Of a stretch of DNA of 64,000 nt, positions 10,447 to 21,874 are shown in pieces; position 1 is the first letter of the stretch; every line of letters begins with the position of its first letter. Location of the stretch: assembly GCA_013350335.1 (NCBI GenBank), contig CM023540.1:930001-994000 (forward strand). The letters are read 5' to 3'. Made by a program: the position numbers and the translations under genes. Below the pieces are notes generated by a model that worked only from the letters and a program-made list of their open reading frames with translations, was not told the origin of the DNA and did no database searches. This DNA comes from Chimonanthus salicifolius. Lineage: Eukaryota; Streptophyta; Magnoliopsida; Laurales; Calycanthaceae.

Positions 10447-11638
10447 TTGGAGAAAAAAGAGTTTAAAGAGAAAATAGAAAATCTCACAAAACAATTTGAA
10501 GATGAATGTTGTTCTGAACTACCTTCTGCATTTTGGGATCAAAAAAGACATGTGGTAGGACTTCCATATATTAAAGGATTTGATGAAAATGCTATTCCTA
10601 CAAAAGCTCGTCCATCGCAAATGGACGCAAATCATCTAAAACTTTGCCAAGAAGAAATAAATGATTAAGAGTAAATCCCCTTGGTGCTATATGACATTTT
10701 ATGTTGAAAAAGCCGCTGAAATCGAAAGAGGAGTTCTGAGATTGGTAATCAATTATAATCCTTTAAACAAGGTCTTACAGTCCATTAGATATCCCTTACC
10801 CAATACTCAACACCTGCTTAATAGGCTAAATCATGCCAAATTATTCTCAAAGTTTGACTTAAAATCTGGATTTTGGCAAATCCAAATAAAAGAAGAAGAT
10901 AGATATAAAACTGCATTCGCAGTCCCCATGGGACATTACGAATGGAATGTCATGCCTTTTGGATTAAAAAATACCCCGTCTGAATTTCAAAATATCATGA
11001 ATAATATTTTTTCATCATATACCCAGTTCACTATTGTCTATATTGATGATATTCTCATCTTCTCAAAATCAGTAGATCAATATTGGAAACATCTAAACAT
11101 ATTTAAAGAATCATAAAGGAAAATGGTTTAGTTTTATCCAAGAGAAAGATGAGTCTATTCCAACAAAAAATCAGATTCCTTGGATTTGAAATCCAAGACA
11201 GAAAAATTACTCCAACCAACAGAGTAATCCAATTTACTGATAAATTCCCAGATGAAATTAAAGATAAAAATATGTTACAAAGATTTCTTGGATGTTTGAT
11301 TATGTAGCCTTTTTCTATCAAGATTTGACAAAAGATAGAAAACTTCTCCAAGAAAGATTAAAGAAAAATCCAAAAGAATGGACTGCACATCATTCTAAAG
11401 CCGTACATTCCAACATGATTTACTAAATAAAGAGTTTCTCATCAAAATGGATGCCAAAGCAGCCAAAGAAATTTTAGAAAAGGATGTTAAGAATCTTGTT
11501 TCTAAATAGATTTTTGCCCGTTAGCAGGCCATTTTATCCGTATTTGAATTCAAAATAGAATTTATCAATGGAAATTCTAACTCTCTCCCTGATTTTCTTA
11601 CTAGAGAATTTCTTCAGGGAAGACTAAATGGCAAGTAA
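10447..11638 (+). pseudogene. E2 reverse transcriptase and truncated RNase H
   Basis: The RT N-terminal part (10447-10668) ends in a small deletion and stop. The palm follows at 10661-11116 with the KFDLKSGFWQI, MPFGLKN and YIDDILIFS motifs; the catalytic YIDD lies at 11039-11050. A frameshift follows at FKES. The thumb (FLGFEIQ, QRFLGCL) continues in other frames to about 11400, where the central RNase H, including the first catalytic Asp and the Glu, is deleted. Only the part from KFQHDLLNK to the end remains, with two further stops (TAG near 11507 and 11524). It ends at the GRLNGK stop that overlaps ORF4. Confidence 0.85.
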
Positions 11639-12410
11639 CTCTTCTCCATTCATTCAGAAGAAAGGAAAAGAGAAATTGGCAGACCAAGAAGAAAGCTTAA
11701 AAGGGTTTCACTCCAACAAAAGACCCAAGCCAATCAGAATTATATCTTTACACCGGTAACAGAATTCTTGTTACTTTAGATTGTCTTATGGAAGAAAGAT
11801 CTGTAAAAGATAATGTTTATTTTCTTTTTGGCAAGGGGCTTCATTATTATTCCCTTGATAAAAGAAAAACTCGTGAATGGTATCTCAGTATTTTACATCA
11901 GACGAAAAGCATCCTCATCTTCCACAACAAAAATGCAAATGGTATCATCACCTATTCAAAATTCACTATTCTCAAAATCCTCACTGAGGAAGATTGGGAT
12001 GGTCCTCTTTACATGACAAGATCAGTCCAACTTTATAATTCGACTGAATTTTTCAATTATTGGGATTATATTGACACCTGGAAGATTGCTTTGATGTGGC
12101 AGAACCGTTAGTATAATCATTCTTGGTTCATTAGGTTCAAGGAAGAAAGTCCTGATGTCACACCTATTCACTGCAATTTCCCATCCTGGTTTCTCTTCAC
12201 TTGGTGGTCTCATTTTTGTGCTTCCCGAAAAATCCTTCCTGATAATTTTCGTTATCTATTTATTAAATTTGGCCAAGTTGAAGAAAAGGTCTCTTGCGAT
12301 ATGATTAATGTTCTTCATTTCTTTGCGAACTTCCATATTCCATACATTCTCCAATGAAAATTTGAGGTGAAAAAAGATTTATATGGTCACACTTGTCTTC
12401 TTCAAAACAA
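11628..12410 (+). pseudogene. E2 ORF4, frameshifted and truncated
   Basis: The start ATG at 11628 overlaps the polyprotein stop. A one-base insertion near 11697 shifts the frame; the frame open from 11788 to 12111 then carries the conserved core (DNVYFLFGKGLHYY, EFFNYWDYIDTW) up to a TAG in place of Gln. The downstream HSWFIRFK, FPSWFLFTWWSHF and VSCDMINVL stretches are present with another stop at 12356. At about 12410 the sequence jumps to coat-protein sequence of E3, so the C-terminal third is missing. Confidence 0.8.
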
Positions 12411-13213
12411 TCAAATCAAAACCCAAATTCAATAAAGATAAAGAAGAAACATTAAAAGAAAGCTCTGCCAATGTAGTATATGTTCCCAGACAATTACCTA
12501 AAGGGATTATTTTGGAAGAAGGACCATTCAAAATGACAGACGAAATGCAAAAGGAATTATTCAATAGGATGGAAAGCCTCAATATGGGAGGAAAAGGATT
12601 CAGCATCCTAAGAGTCTCTGCTTCAGAGAATTTATTAATAAATCGTTTAAAGAAATGGAATCCCTAGGTAAAATTGCCAGAGACAAAGAATTATTATCCT
12701 AGACCAACCCCTGTTGATCTACAACTCGAAGAGGCTCCATACACTTACACATCAGAATTAACCTATTCAGGAAATTCTTTATATGAATGGAACTTAGATG
12801 GATTAACAGCATATCAAATCGTCCAAATGGTTCACAGTATGTTAATATACTGTAATGCCTGTGAAGTCAGAGGAAATACTCCAAGAAATATCTTTCTCAT
12901 GATAACCACCTTTTTCAATGGAATATTAAGAGGATGGTGGAATTATGGATTAACTGGAACCCAAAGACTTGAAATAGAAAATGCTGTTAAAATGGATGAA
13001 TTCGGAAGAATCCTTTACAGAGACAAAATCACAGGAAACTTAGTAGATCCCAATATTAAACTTGAAGCAGGCACTAGTCAAATCGCTGATAATTGGGAAA
13101 CTCAATCTGATTGTGTCAGTGTCTTGCTTTTATGTATCCTCAATGAATTCACCGGAGGAATTACTCCTATCAAGGAGAAAAATCGACAACAGTTACATCG
13201 TTTAAGGTGTAGA
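12411..13213 (+). pseudogene. E3 coat protein, N-terminal and central part (5' of LTR-C)
   Basis: The sequence enters in the region before the coat-protein core (KSKPKFNKDKEE), passes LPKGII and MTDEMQKEL, meets a TAG at 12665, and continues open from 12674 through ETKNYYPRPTPVDLQLEE, EVRGNTPRNIF and GILRGWWNYGL to the insertion point of LTR-C. The frame after 13213 is LTR sequence. These stretches form the structural core of the capsid protein in the related copies. The copy is joined to E2 ORF4 without any movement protein, so it is a truncated tandem neighbour, not a full genome. Confidence 0.8.
13209..13213. repeat. Target site duplication of LTR-C (left)
   Basis: GTAGA precedes TGTAACGCCC and is repeated exactly at 16839-16843 after GTGTTACA. 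Removing LTR-C and one copy joins the two coat-protein halves in frame (LRCR then NLREF). Confidence 0.95.
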
Positions 13214-16200
13214 TGTAACGCCCTGCCCCCTCAGAGAAATCAAGACTAATTTTTTTTAAAATAATAATAGAATAACACCGGCAGAGAGCGGGCGGCGTCA
13301 CGACTCGAGCTAAGTTCGGACTTCCTAAGTCCGACCCTTAACTGGCCGCCCATGTGTGCGTGGACTAAACCCACGATAACAATCCACACATGGAACTAAA
13401 CAAGTTATGCGGAATAAACTAGACTAACTGCGGAATTAGACTGAATAGATAGCAAGTACGATTCTCAATTATTAAAATAAATTATCCAACCATCTGTTGT
13501 CAATATCATAAAACAACCATAGCAAAGGTATTAACTTATTACATGTCCATAAAAATGTAACTCATAAGACAGTAATATAAAAATCATTCCAACATCGAGC
13601 TCTTAAGCTTGGCTCCCCTCCTGGTCATCAACCTTCTCTTTCCCTTTCCTTATTCTTGCATTATCCTTTAAGGATAGAATTAGGGTGTTAGATCAACGCG
13701 CCCAATAGGTTCCCGATCAGGGCTACCACATGGTTAGCTTATTAAACATGCATATGTATCATAGTACATGATAATTAATAAAACGTCTGAAAGCAAATAC
13801 TATGTATATGCACATGTAATGAGTCCTACCCATCACAAGTCTACATAGCCATTATCTCAAGAAACTCTTACATCCAGGTATGCCGGAGTAGTCCTCATTT
13901 CCTCCGGATGGGTAAACCAGAGTAATCCACATTTCCTCTGGGTAGTGCACTTATGTCAAGTTAATCCAGAGTAATCCACATTTCCTCTGGATAGGATACT
14001 TATCATTATGTTGTTCCATTCCCATCACCCCATGCCATGCATGAGATGTTAATGCATTGTATATCATTTGTAAATACAAAACTCATCATTCAAAACCACA
14101 TTTGAAACATAATATCAAATATAACACATCTCATAAAAACAGGATAAAACCAAATCATTATTGTGGTTACAAGTAGGTAGGAAACCTACTGAAGATTCAC
14201 TTCAGTGTTCGTTTTTTCTTTAGCGTCACCCGTTCACGACTAGCGTACCGTCAAAGCAAGTCTCGATACCTTATTTACATAGCAGCAAATCAAACATTCA
14301 TCCATGTAATTCCAACTTGGTCTAAGTCCCAAAAATGCATTATGTGGGGTTCGGCCATACCCCATGGCCGAACCTCACCTATTTACAATTTGGTCTCTCT
14401 TTCATATAATTACAACCATACACTTAAACCATACCTCCAAATAAAACCTTGGTAGGGTTCGGCCATACTACATGGCCGAACCTTACCACCTTGAGTTTTG
14501 GCTCATATGTCCATTCTTTTGATCATTTCATCTTTGAACTTTTCCTCCATATTTAAAATTATGCCACTAGGCTAAGTCTTGTCAAAACCAATATCTATAA
14601 CAAAACCACCTTAGTGGGGTTCGGCCATACAACTTGGCCGAACCCTACCAATCCAATTTGGATCTCTTAATCCATTCATAATTGTATCATGCTTAAACTT
14701 TAGAACCACTAATCATTTCCACGAAATTGATTCATAAAACCCATAATCATGGTCCATGGAGTTCGGCCATACACATGGCCTAACCCAATGGTTCCCTTGG
14801 TTCAATAATTTTAACCTATGTACTTAACTTAGGCTCCACTCTTTTACCAAGATAACTACATGGTTCAGCCATCCAATGGCTGACCCAATACAATAACCAT
14901 TTCTCCATTTTTAATCACATAAACCCCCATAAAATGACCCATGGGGTTTGGCCATTCACATGGCCGAACCTTATGGTTCTTTTGATGCAATTTTTCCAAT
15001 ACTTCTACATTATTTATCTACTGCATCTTAACTATAAAAACAGCAAGGTTTAACCATCCATTGCCGACCCCATAACAATTACTTAATTCCATTTTTCAAT
15101 CCTTTAAAAATCTTCACACATGGTATGGTTTTTATTCCCAAAAACCATACCATTTATCAATAACTTTCATAGGGTTCGGCCATCCAAAGTGGCCGAACCC
15201 AATGCTCTAAGTTTCCATCCTTTTCAACCTCATCATCATATTTCAAACCATTGTTAAATTCAGCATATCATGACCTTATTAAAACATGTAAATACCTCCA
15301 CCACCAGTATGTTTTGTGGACTTCACAACCATAGCCCAACCAAATGAATTTCATGGGGTTCGGCCAATCATGGTGGCCGAACCCAATGGTATATTTTTTT
15401 TACCATTATACACAACCTTTATCCAAGATTAAATTCCTTGATACAATCAGCCATTCCATGGCCCAAAACATGGCACTGTATTCTATTATTTAAACCTTTT
15501 TAAAACATGCAACTTAGGTCTAAATGTAACATCCAAATCAGTCCATGGTTTTATCTTACAAAAACCATCCATAAGATCATAACATTTCATGGGGTTTGGC
15601 CAGCCAAGGTGGCCGAACCCTATGATCCATGTTTCCTATCTTTTAAGCATCAATTTATATACTTCATACCCTTGGTAGATTCGGCCAACCCATGGCCAAA
15701 TCATGTTCCATTAAACCCATTTTATTAAAACAAAAACCCATGGAAATACTTACCAAATTTTCCAAGCTTTTCCTCTTGCCTTTGCTCTTTACTTCCTATC
15801 TTTCTTAGCCTCCCTTCCTTTGCTGGTTTATGCTTGATCAATTGGTGAAAACACCATTGCTGGTTCAGCCAAGAGAAAGAGTTTGGAGAGAGGGAGAGAG
15901 ATGAGGATTCTTAGGATTTTCTTTGTCTGAAAATCGGCCAAATGGGGTGGTCTTCCTCTTTTGTAAATCAGCCACTATGACCTCTCAATTTCCCTCATAA
16001 ATTCTTGATTAAACCAAAGGGTCACTTGGCACAACCAAGACACCCATTGGCACCAGCCAATGCAACCTTTCAGCTCCCCATGTATCTCATCCAATTCCCA
16101 TCCATTTCCATTTAAAACTCAGCATGGAAACTACCATTACAAGTCCCCAACGTGTGGGACTTGTTTTGGTTTGTTTGAGACCAAGACACCTCCTCATATT

Positions 16201-16838
16201 CCCTTCAACTCACTGATTTTACAGCCCATTTGATTTCCATTTTGACTCAACTAACTCAATGGCTTAACTCACTGCATTAAATACCATACATTTATTACAC
16301 TTGAGTCAACCCAACCATTTAATTTAAATGCAACTCATTCCAATCCAACTCAACCTGATTTGACTCACCATTGGGCTCATTTGAGGGCCCACACGGTCAG
16401 CCGTGGTCAACAAGGTCAACCCGACCCATTGGGTCCCCATTTAGCTTGTTGACCCGTTTTGACTCCATGACCCATTTATGGGCTATTTTAGCCATTTGCA
16501 CTTGGTTTTCTCATGTGCATCAAGCCTACCCATTTATGCTCCACTTAATTTCCAATCAATTCAGCTTAACTCCATTAAATTTGGGGCTCACCCAATGGTC
16601 TAATAAGTCCATTATGACCCATTGGGTCCAATTGGGTCCTTTGACCCAATTAACCATATTGACCCAAATTGATGTTCATTACCCATTCATGATAATTTGA
16701 CCCTTATAATATGTTCATATGATCTTAATTTGAACAATGGGCCCCACCATTTCCTTATTTACAATTACATTTATTGAATTCACCAATCCAAGGGCATTTT
16801 CGTAAATATTCATCTTATTGAGAAATTGGGGTGTTACA
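13214..16838 (-). mobile_element. LTR-C: complete solo gypsy LTR (3625 bp)
   Basis: The minus strand runs from TGTAACACCCCAATTTCTCAATAAG at 16838 to GGGCGTTACA at 13214 and is flanked by the 5-bp duplication GTAGA. There are no internal genes, so this is a solo LTR left by recombination between the two LTRs of an element. Its U3 side has GA/CT-rich and TTGACCC-rich sequence. Then follow a GA-rich leader (about 15880-15905), a predicted donor, about ten GGTTCGGCCAT palindromes (near 14347, 14458, 14619, 14760, 14943, 15175, 15357, 15594 and others), a CCAGAGTAATCCACATTTCCTCTGG tandem block (about 13870-14005), and a terminal stem-loop near 13305-13345. Confidence 0.93.
13666..15753 (-). other. 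Predicted intron inside LTR-C
   Basis: The minus strand has TTTGGTAAGTATTTCC with GTAAGT at 15748-15753, CTAAC at 13687-13691, then a pyrimidine-rich stretch and an AG at 13666-13667. The acceptor is weaker than in other copies (CTTAAAG instead of CCTTAG), which fits decay of an old copy. Confidence 0.4.
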
Positions 16839-17495
16839 GTAGAAACTTAAGAGAATTTCGTTGGTATAGAGATGTTTTCCTATCTAAAGTTTACCAATTC
16901 AATGATTGCAATTCTAATATTTGGAAAGAAAGATTTATTTTAGGATTACCACCCTTATTTGCTGAAAAGGTGCATAATTCCTTAAGAGAAGAAATGCATG
17001 GTACTATTAATTACAGTATGCTGACGTTCGGAGGAATTATACAAAGAATTAACAAAGTTGGCATGACTCTTTGCACTGATTTAAAGATCAGTAAACAAGC
17101 TGAAAAAATGAGAAAATATTCTAGAGATAAAGAATTAGGAGATTTTTGTTTCCAATTTGGTTTAGATCAATCACCTAAATCAAAGAGAAAACCCTCGCGT
17201 TCTAGATTTACTCCGGATAGAAGAAACAAAATGGAAAGAAAATATAAACCCGGAAGATATAAAAATCAGAGAAAATTCGATGAAATCATCCCATTCAAAA
17301 GAAAATCTAGGAAATATTTCAAAAAGAAATAAATAAAAGAAAATGTTCCAACCTGTTATACTTGCGGGAAAAAGGGTCATTATTCAAATAAATGCTTTAA
17401 AAAATAAAATTCCTTTAAGAAGAAACTTAGAAAAATTAATAACAAAAATGAAGAGGAAAATACTGAAAAAGAACAATCTGATTCAAGTTCCTCAG
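16839..17495 (+). pseudogene. E3 coat protein, C-terminal part (3' of LTR-C)
   Basis: It resumes with the duplicated GTAGA and continues NLREFRWYRDVFLSKVY, WKERFILGLPPLF and the basic KPGRYKNQRK region, up to a TAA at about 17330 in place of Tyr. The CCHC finger (17354-17395) is complete in sequence (CYTCGKKGHYSNKC) but lies after that stop and before another one. The acidic tail is cut at about 17495, where sequence jumps to the coiled-coil linker, removing the rest of the coat-protein tail. Confidence 0.85.
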
Positions 17496-18240
17496 GAGCA
17501 GAAAAAATTCATACTATAAATAAACCTTAACTCTCTCAGACTTACAAAGAGAATTAAATGATCAGAAGAGAGAACTCCGTGAATTAAGAATAGAGTTAAC
17601 AAAAAAGCAAAATGAGCTTGATGAGAGGTTAACTTGGTTGGAAAATCATGGCGCTATTGAAAATTTGACCAAAGAATTAAAGGAGAAATTAGCAAAATCT
17701 CTACTGGTGTAATCCCTACAAAATGTATTTACCAACAGTGGAGAGTTCAAGTGAAAATAAAAATAAAAAACTTTGAGAAGATTGTCAATGCCATAATTGA
17801 TACAGGTACAGACTTAAATGTTATCAAATTAGGTATCGTTCCCATTGAATTTACAAGTGAATCGAAACAGTTTGTTTCTGCTGCTAATGGAACAACCATT
17901 TCCATAGAAGGAAAAATCCCAAATGTTCATGTTTGCATGAAAGGAATCTGTGTTACATCACCCTTTATTATTTCAGAAGATATTGTTAATAATGTACTTC
18001 TTGGATCCCCATTTATTCTCCAAATCGAACCCTTTTCTGTAACCACAAAAGGAATCTCTACAAATATCAAAGGGATTGATGTAAATCTTGATTTTATAGA
18101 TGATCCTTGTGAAACAAAAATTCAAAGGATAAATCAAGTTATCTCCACTAGAGAAAATTACATAAATGGACTAAAAATGAAATCAAGATTGCCCAAATTA
18201 CAAAAATTTTGGAGAAAAAAGAGTTTAAAGAGAAAATAGA
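17496..18240 (+). pseudogene. E3 coiled-coil linker and aspartic protease (DTGTD)
   Basis: The linker (AEKIHTINKP onward) carries several stops. The protease is open from 17751 to 18239. The catalytic triad DTG is kept, but the next residue is Thr (DTGTD at 17799-17813), where E2 and E7 have Ala. The CVTSPFIIS, GSPFILQI and LDFIDDPCETKI blocks follow in the same frame. A one-base loss in an A-run near 18172 shifts the frame so that the end is unrelated basic sequence. This is the longest uninterrupted protease segment in the window. Confidence 0.85.
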
Positions 18241-19272
18241 AATCTCACAAAACAATTTGAAGATGAATGTTGTTCTGAACTACCTTCTGCATTTTGGGAT
18301 CGAAAAAGACATGTGGTAGGACTTCCATATATTAAAGGATTTGATGAAAAGGATATTCCTACAAAAGTTCGTCCATCGCAAATGGATGCAAATCATCTAA
18401 AGCTTTGCCAAGAAGAAATAAATGATTTACTAAAAAAGAAATTGATAAGAAAGAGTAAATCCCCTTGGAGCTGTACGGCATTTTATGTTGAAAAAACCAC
18501 TGAAATCGAAAGAGGAGTTCCAAGATTGGTAATCAATTATAAGCCTTTAAACAAGGTTTTGCAATCCATTAGGTATCTCTTACCTAATACTCAAGACTTG
18601 CTTAATAGGCTAAATCATGCCAAAATATTCTCAAAATTTGACTTAAAATCAGGATTTTGACAGATCCAAATTAAATAAGAAGATAGATATAAAACTGCAT
18701 TCGCAGTCCCCATAGGACAGTACGAATGGAATGTCATTCCTTTTGGATTAAAAACTGCACCGTCTGAATTTCAAAATATCATGAATAATATCTTTTCATC
18801 ATACACCCAGTTTACTATTGTCTATATTGATGATATTCTCATCTTCTCAGAATCAGTAGATCAACATTGGAAACATCTAAACATATTTAAGAGAATCATA
18901 AAAGAAAATGGTTTGGTCCTATCCAAAAGAAAGATGAATCTTTTCCAGCAAAAAATTGGGTTCCTCGGGTTTGAAATTCAAGATAGAATGATTACTCCAT
19001 ATAATAGAGTAATTCAGTTTTTTTGGTAAATTTCCAGATGAAATTAAGGATAAAAATATACTACAAAGATTTCTTGGTTGTTTAAATTATGTAGCCTTTT
19101 TCTATCAAGACTTGGTAAAAGATAGAAAACTTCTCCAAGAAAGATTAAAGAAAAACCCTAAAGAATAGACTTTAAATCATACCAATGCTGTAAAAAAGAT
19201 TAAAGAAAGTGTTAAAAATCTTCCTTGCAGATGTTTATCTAATTTAGAAGCTTTCAAAATAGTACAAACAGA
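18241..19272 (+). pseudogene. E3 reverse transcriptase, RNase H lost
   Basis: RT fingers and palm are open from 18313 to 18660 (VVGLPYIKGFDEK, RLVINYKPLNKV, KFDLKSGF), ending at a TGA that replaces Trp. A second stop follows near 18676. The YIDD box is at 18823-18834 within the frame that runs to 19029. The thumb then continues out of frame with stops to about 19272. There, within the AFKIVQTD block that opens RNase H, the sequence jumps directly into ORF4, so RNase H and the ORF4 start are deleted together. Confidence 0.85.
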
Positions 19273-20551
19273 TTGGCAGATCAAGAAGAAAGCCAAAAGG
19301 GTTTCACTCCAACAAAAGACCCAAGCCAATCAAAATTATATCTTTACACTGGTAACAGAATTCTTGTTACTTCAGATTGTCTTATGGAAGAAAGATCTGT
19401 AGAAGATAATGTTTATTTTCTCTTTGGCAAGGGGCTTCATTATTATTCCCCTGATAAAAGAAAAACTCGTGAATGGTATCTCAATATTTTACATCAGAAG
19501 AAAAGCGTCATCATCTTCCACAACAAGAATGCAAATGGAATCATCACTTACTCAAAGTTTACTATTCTTAAAATCCTTACTGAGGAAGATTGGGATGATC
19601 CCCTTTACATGACTCGACCAGTCCTGCTCTATAATTCAACTGAGTTTTTCAATTATTGGGATTATATAGATGCCTGGAAATATGCTTTGATGTGGCAAAA
19701 TCGCCAGTATAGTCATTCCTGGTTCATCAGATTCAAAGAAGAAAGTCCTGATGTCACTCCTATTCACCGTAATTTTCCATCTTGGTTTCTCTTCACTTGG
19801 TGGTCTCATTTTGGTGCTTCCCGGAAAATTCTTCCTGATAATTTTCTTTGTCTATTTATTTCGGCCAAGTTGAAGAAAAGGTTTCTTGTGATATGATTAA
19901 TGTTTTTCATTTCTTTGCGAAGTTCCACATACCATACATTCTCCAATGGAAAATTGAGGTGAAAAAAGACTTATACGCCATCCATGCCTTTTCCAAACCA
20001 TATACCAAAAATGATGGCCTAAAATCGAGAATGATACTTATGAGAGAATTTTGAATCAAATATCTCCCCCTGAAAAATTAAATGATCATCTTCCAGAAGA
20101 AAAACCTCATGAGAATGAAATGGTCATGGCTGATCTTTTAGCCAAGAAAAATTGCTAAGGAAATTGTTCAAGAAAAATCTCCCGAGTCGATGGATGTCTC
20201 TGTTGAATCCGTCAATTTTGAAGAAAAGATCAAGCAAATCTTAGAAGAATATCTTCCTAAGAAGAAAAATGTCCATGATTGGGACTCTAATCATGATCCA
20301 GATGAAAATCTTGATGATGAAGTTGTGCCCCTTGAAAATCTCCATCCTCGATGGGATCCTGACTCTCATGTTAATCCCGATGGCTCAGTTACAGATTATC
20401 TTTGTGGCAGAAAGTTTTGGTCTTCTTCAGCAAAAGACAAAGGGAAAGAAAAAGACAAAGAATCTAGGTTGGCTGAATTATTCCGCAAAAACTCTGAAAA
20501 AGCTAAAGAGATGATGAAAAAGAAGATTTTATGTGATCCTCATGAATTTGG
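19273..20551 (+). pseudogene. E3 ORF4, N-terminally fused and frameshifted (sublineage B tail)
   Basis: ORF4 enters a few codons after its normal start (ADQEESQKGFTPTKDPS) and is open to 19896, covering the Trp-rich core. Small deletions near 19861 and 19977 shift the frame. The C-terminal third is open from 20190 with VNFEEKIKQILEEYLPKKK, an acidic Asp-rich stretch and the Lys/Glu-rich end. The tail differs from most copies (DYLCGRKFWSSSAKDKG; LFRKNSEKAKEMMKKK), defining a second virus sublineage shared with E6. The sequence ends in GGTACC, where it meets E4 tail to tail. Confidence 0.8.
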
Positions 20552-20586
20552 TACCAATATTCAGCAGGATCTTACTTTGTCATTTC

Positions 20587-21874
20587 TCATATCTTCTTTT
20601 TCATCAAATCTTTAGCTTTTGCAGAGTTCATACGAAATAATTCAGCCAGCTGAGATTCCTTTTCTTTTTCTTTTCCTTTGTCTTTAGCAGATGTGTACCA
20701 AAATTTTCCTCCACGCTGATACTCAGTAATTGAACCGTCGCGATTAACATGAGAGTCTGGGTCCCAACAAGGATGGAGATTTTCAAGGGGCACAACTTCG
20801 TCATCAAGATTTTCATCTGGATCATGATTAGAATCCCAATCATGCTGATCACCTTTCTTTCTTGGCAAATATTCTTCTAAAATTTGTTTAATTGTTTCTT
20901 CAAAACTAACAGATTCAACTGACATATCCATAGGATCAGGGGATTTTTCACGAGCAATTTCTTTAGCAATTTTCTTGGCTAAGAGATCAGCCATGACCGT
21001 TCATTTTCACGAGGCTTTTCGTCCGAAAGAGGATCATTTGATTTTTCAGGAGGAGAGATTTGATTCAGAATTCTCTCATATATATCATTTTCAATTTTAG
21101 GCCACCATTTTTGATACATAGTTTGAAAAAGACAAGTGTGACCATATAAATCTTTTTTCACCTCAAATTTCCATTGGAGAATGTATGGAATATGGAACTT
21201 CGCTAAGAAACGAAGAACATTAATCATATCGCAAGAGACCTTTTCTTCAACTTAACCAAATTTAATAAATAGATAACGAAAATTATCAGGAAGTATTTTC
21301 CGGGAAGCACCAAAATAAGACCACCAAGTGAAGAGAAACCAGGATGGCAAATTGCGGTGAATAGGTGTGACATCAGGACTTTCTTCCTTGAACTTAATGA
21401 ACCAAGAATGATTATACTGAAGGTTTTGCCACATCAAAGCAATCTTCCAGGCGTCAATATAATCCTAATAATTGAAAAATTCAGTCGAATTATAAAGTTG
21501 GACTGATCATGTCATGTAAAGAGGACCATCCCGATCTTCCTCAGTGAGGATTTTGAGAATAGTGAATTTTGAATAGGTGATGATACCATTTGCATTTTCG
21601 TTTGATGTAAATTATTGAGATACCATTCACGAGTTTTTCTTTTATTAGGGGAATAATAATGAAGCCCCTTGCCAAAGAGAAAATAAACATTATCTTCTAC
21701 AGATCTTTCTTCCATAAGACAATCTGAAGTAACAAGAATTCTGTTACCGGTGTAAAGATATAATTCTGATTGGCTTGGGTCTTTTGTTGGAGTGAAACCC
21801 TTTTGGCTATCTTCTTATTCTGCCAATTTCTCTTTTCCTTTCTTCTGAATGAATGGAGAAGAGTTACTTGCCAT
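20587..21874 (-). pseudogene. E4 ORF4
   Basis: It starts at the ATG at 21874, inside the last codons of the polyprotein, and ends with MKKKI and TGA at 20587. Breaks: an internal deletion of about 25-30 bases near 21600 between short TTTTCG repeats, a stop in place of Gln after YLFIKFG near 21254, and a one-base loss near 21001. The C-terminal 135 codons (20587-20994) are open and show the VSFEETIKQILEEYLPRKK helix, the acidic HDWDSNHDPDENLDDE stretch and the Lys/Glu-rich end (sublineage A). Function unknown; see the intact E7 copy. Confidence 0.8.
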
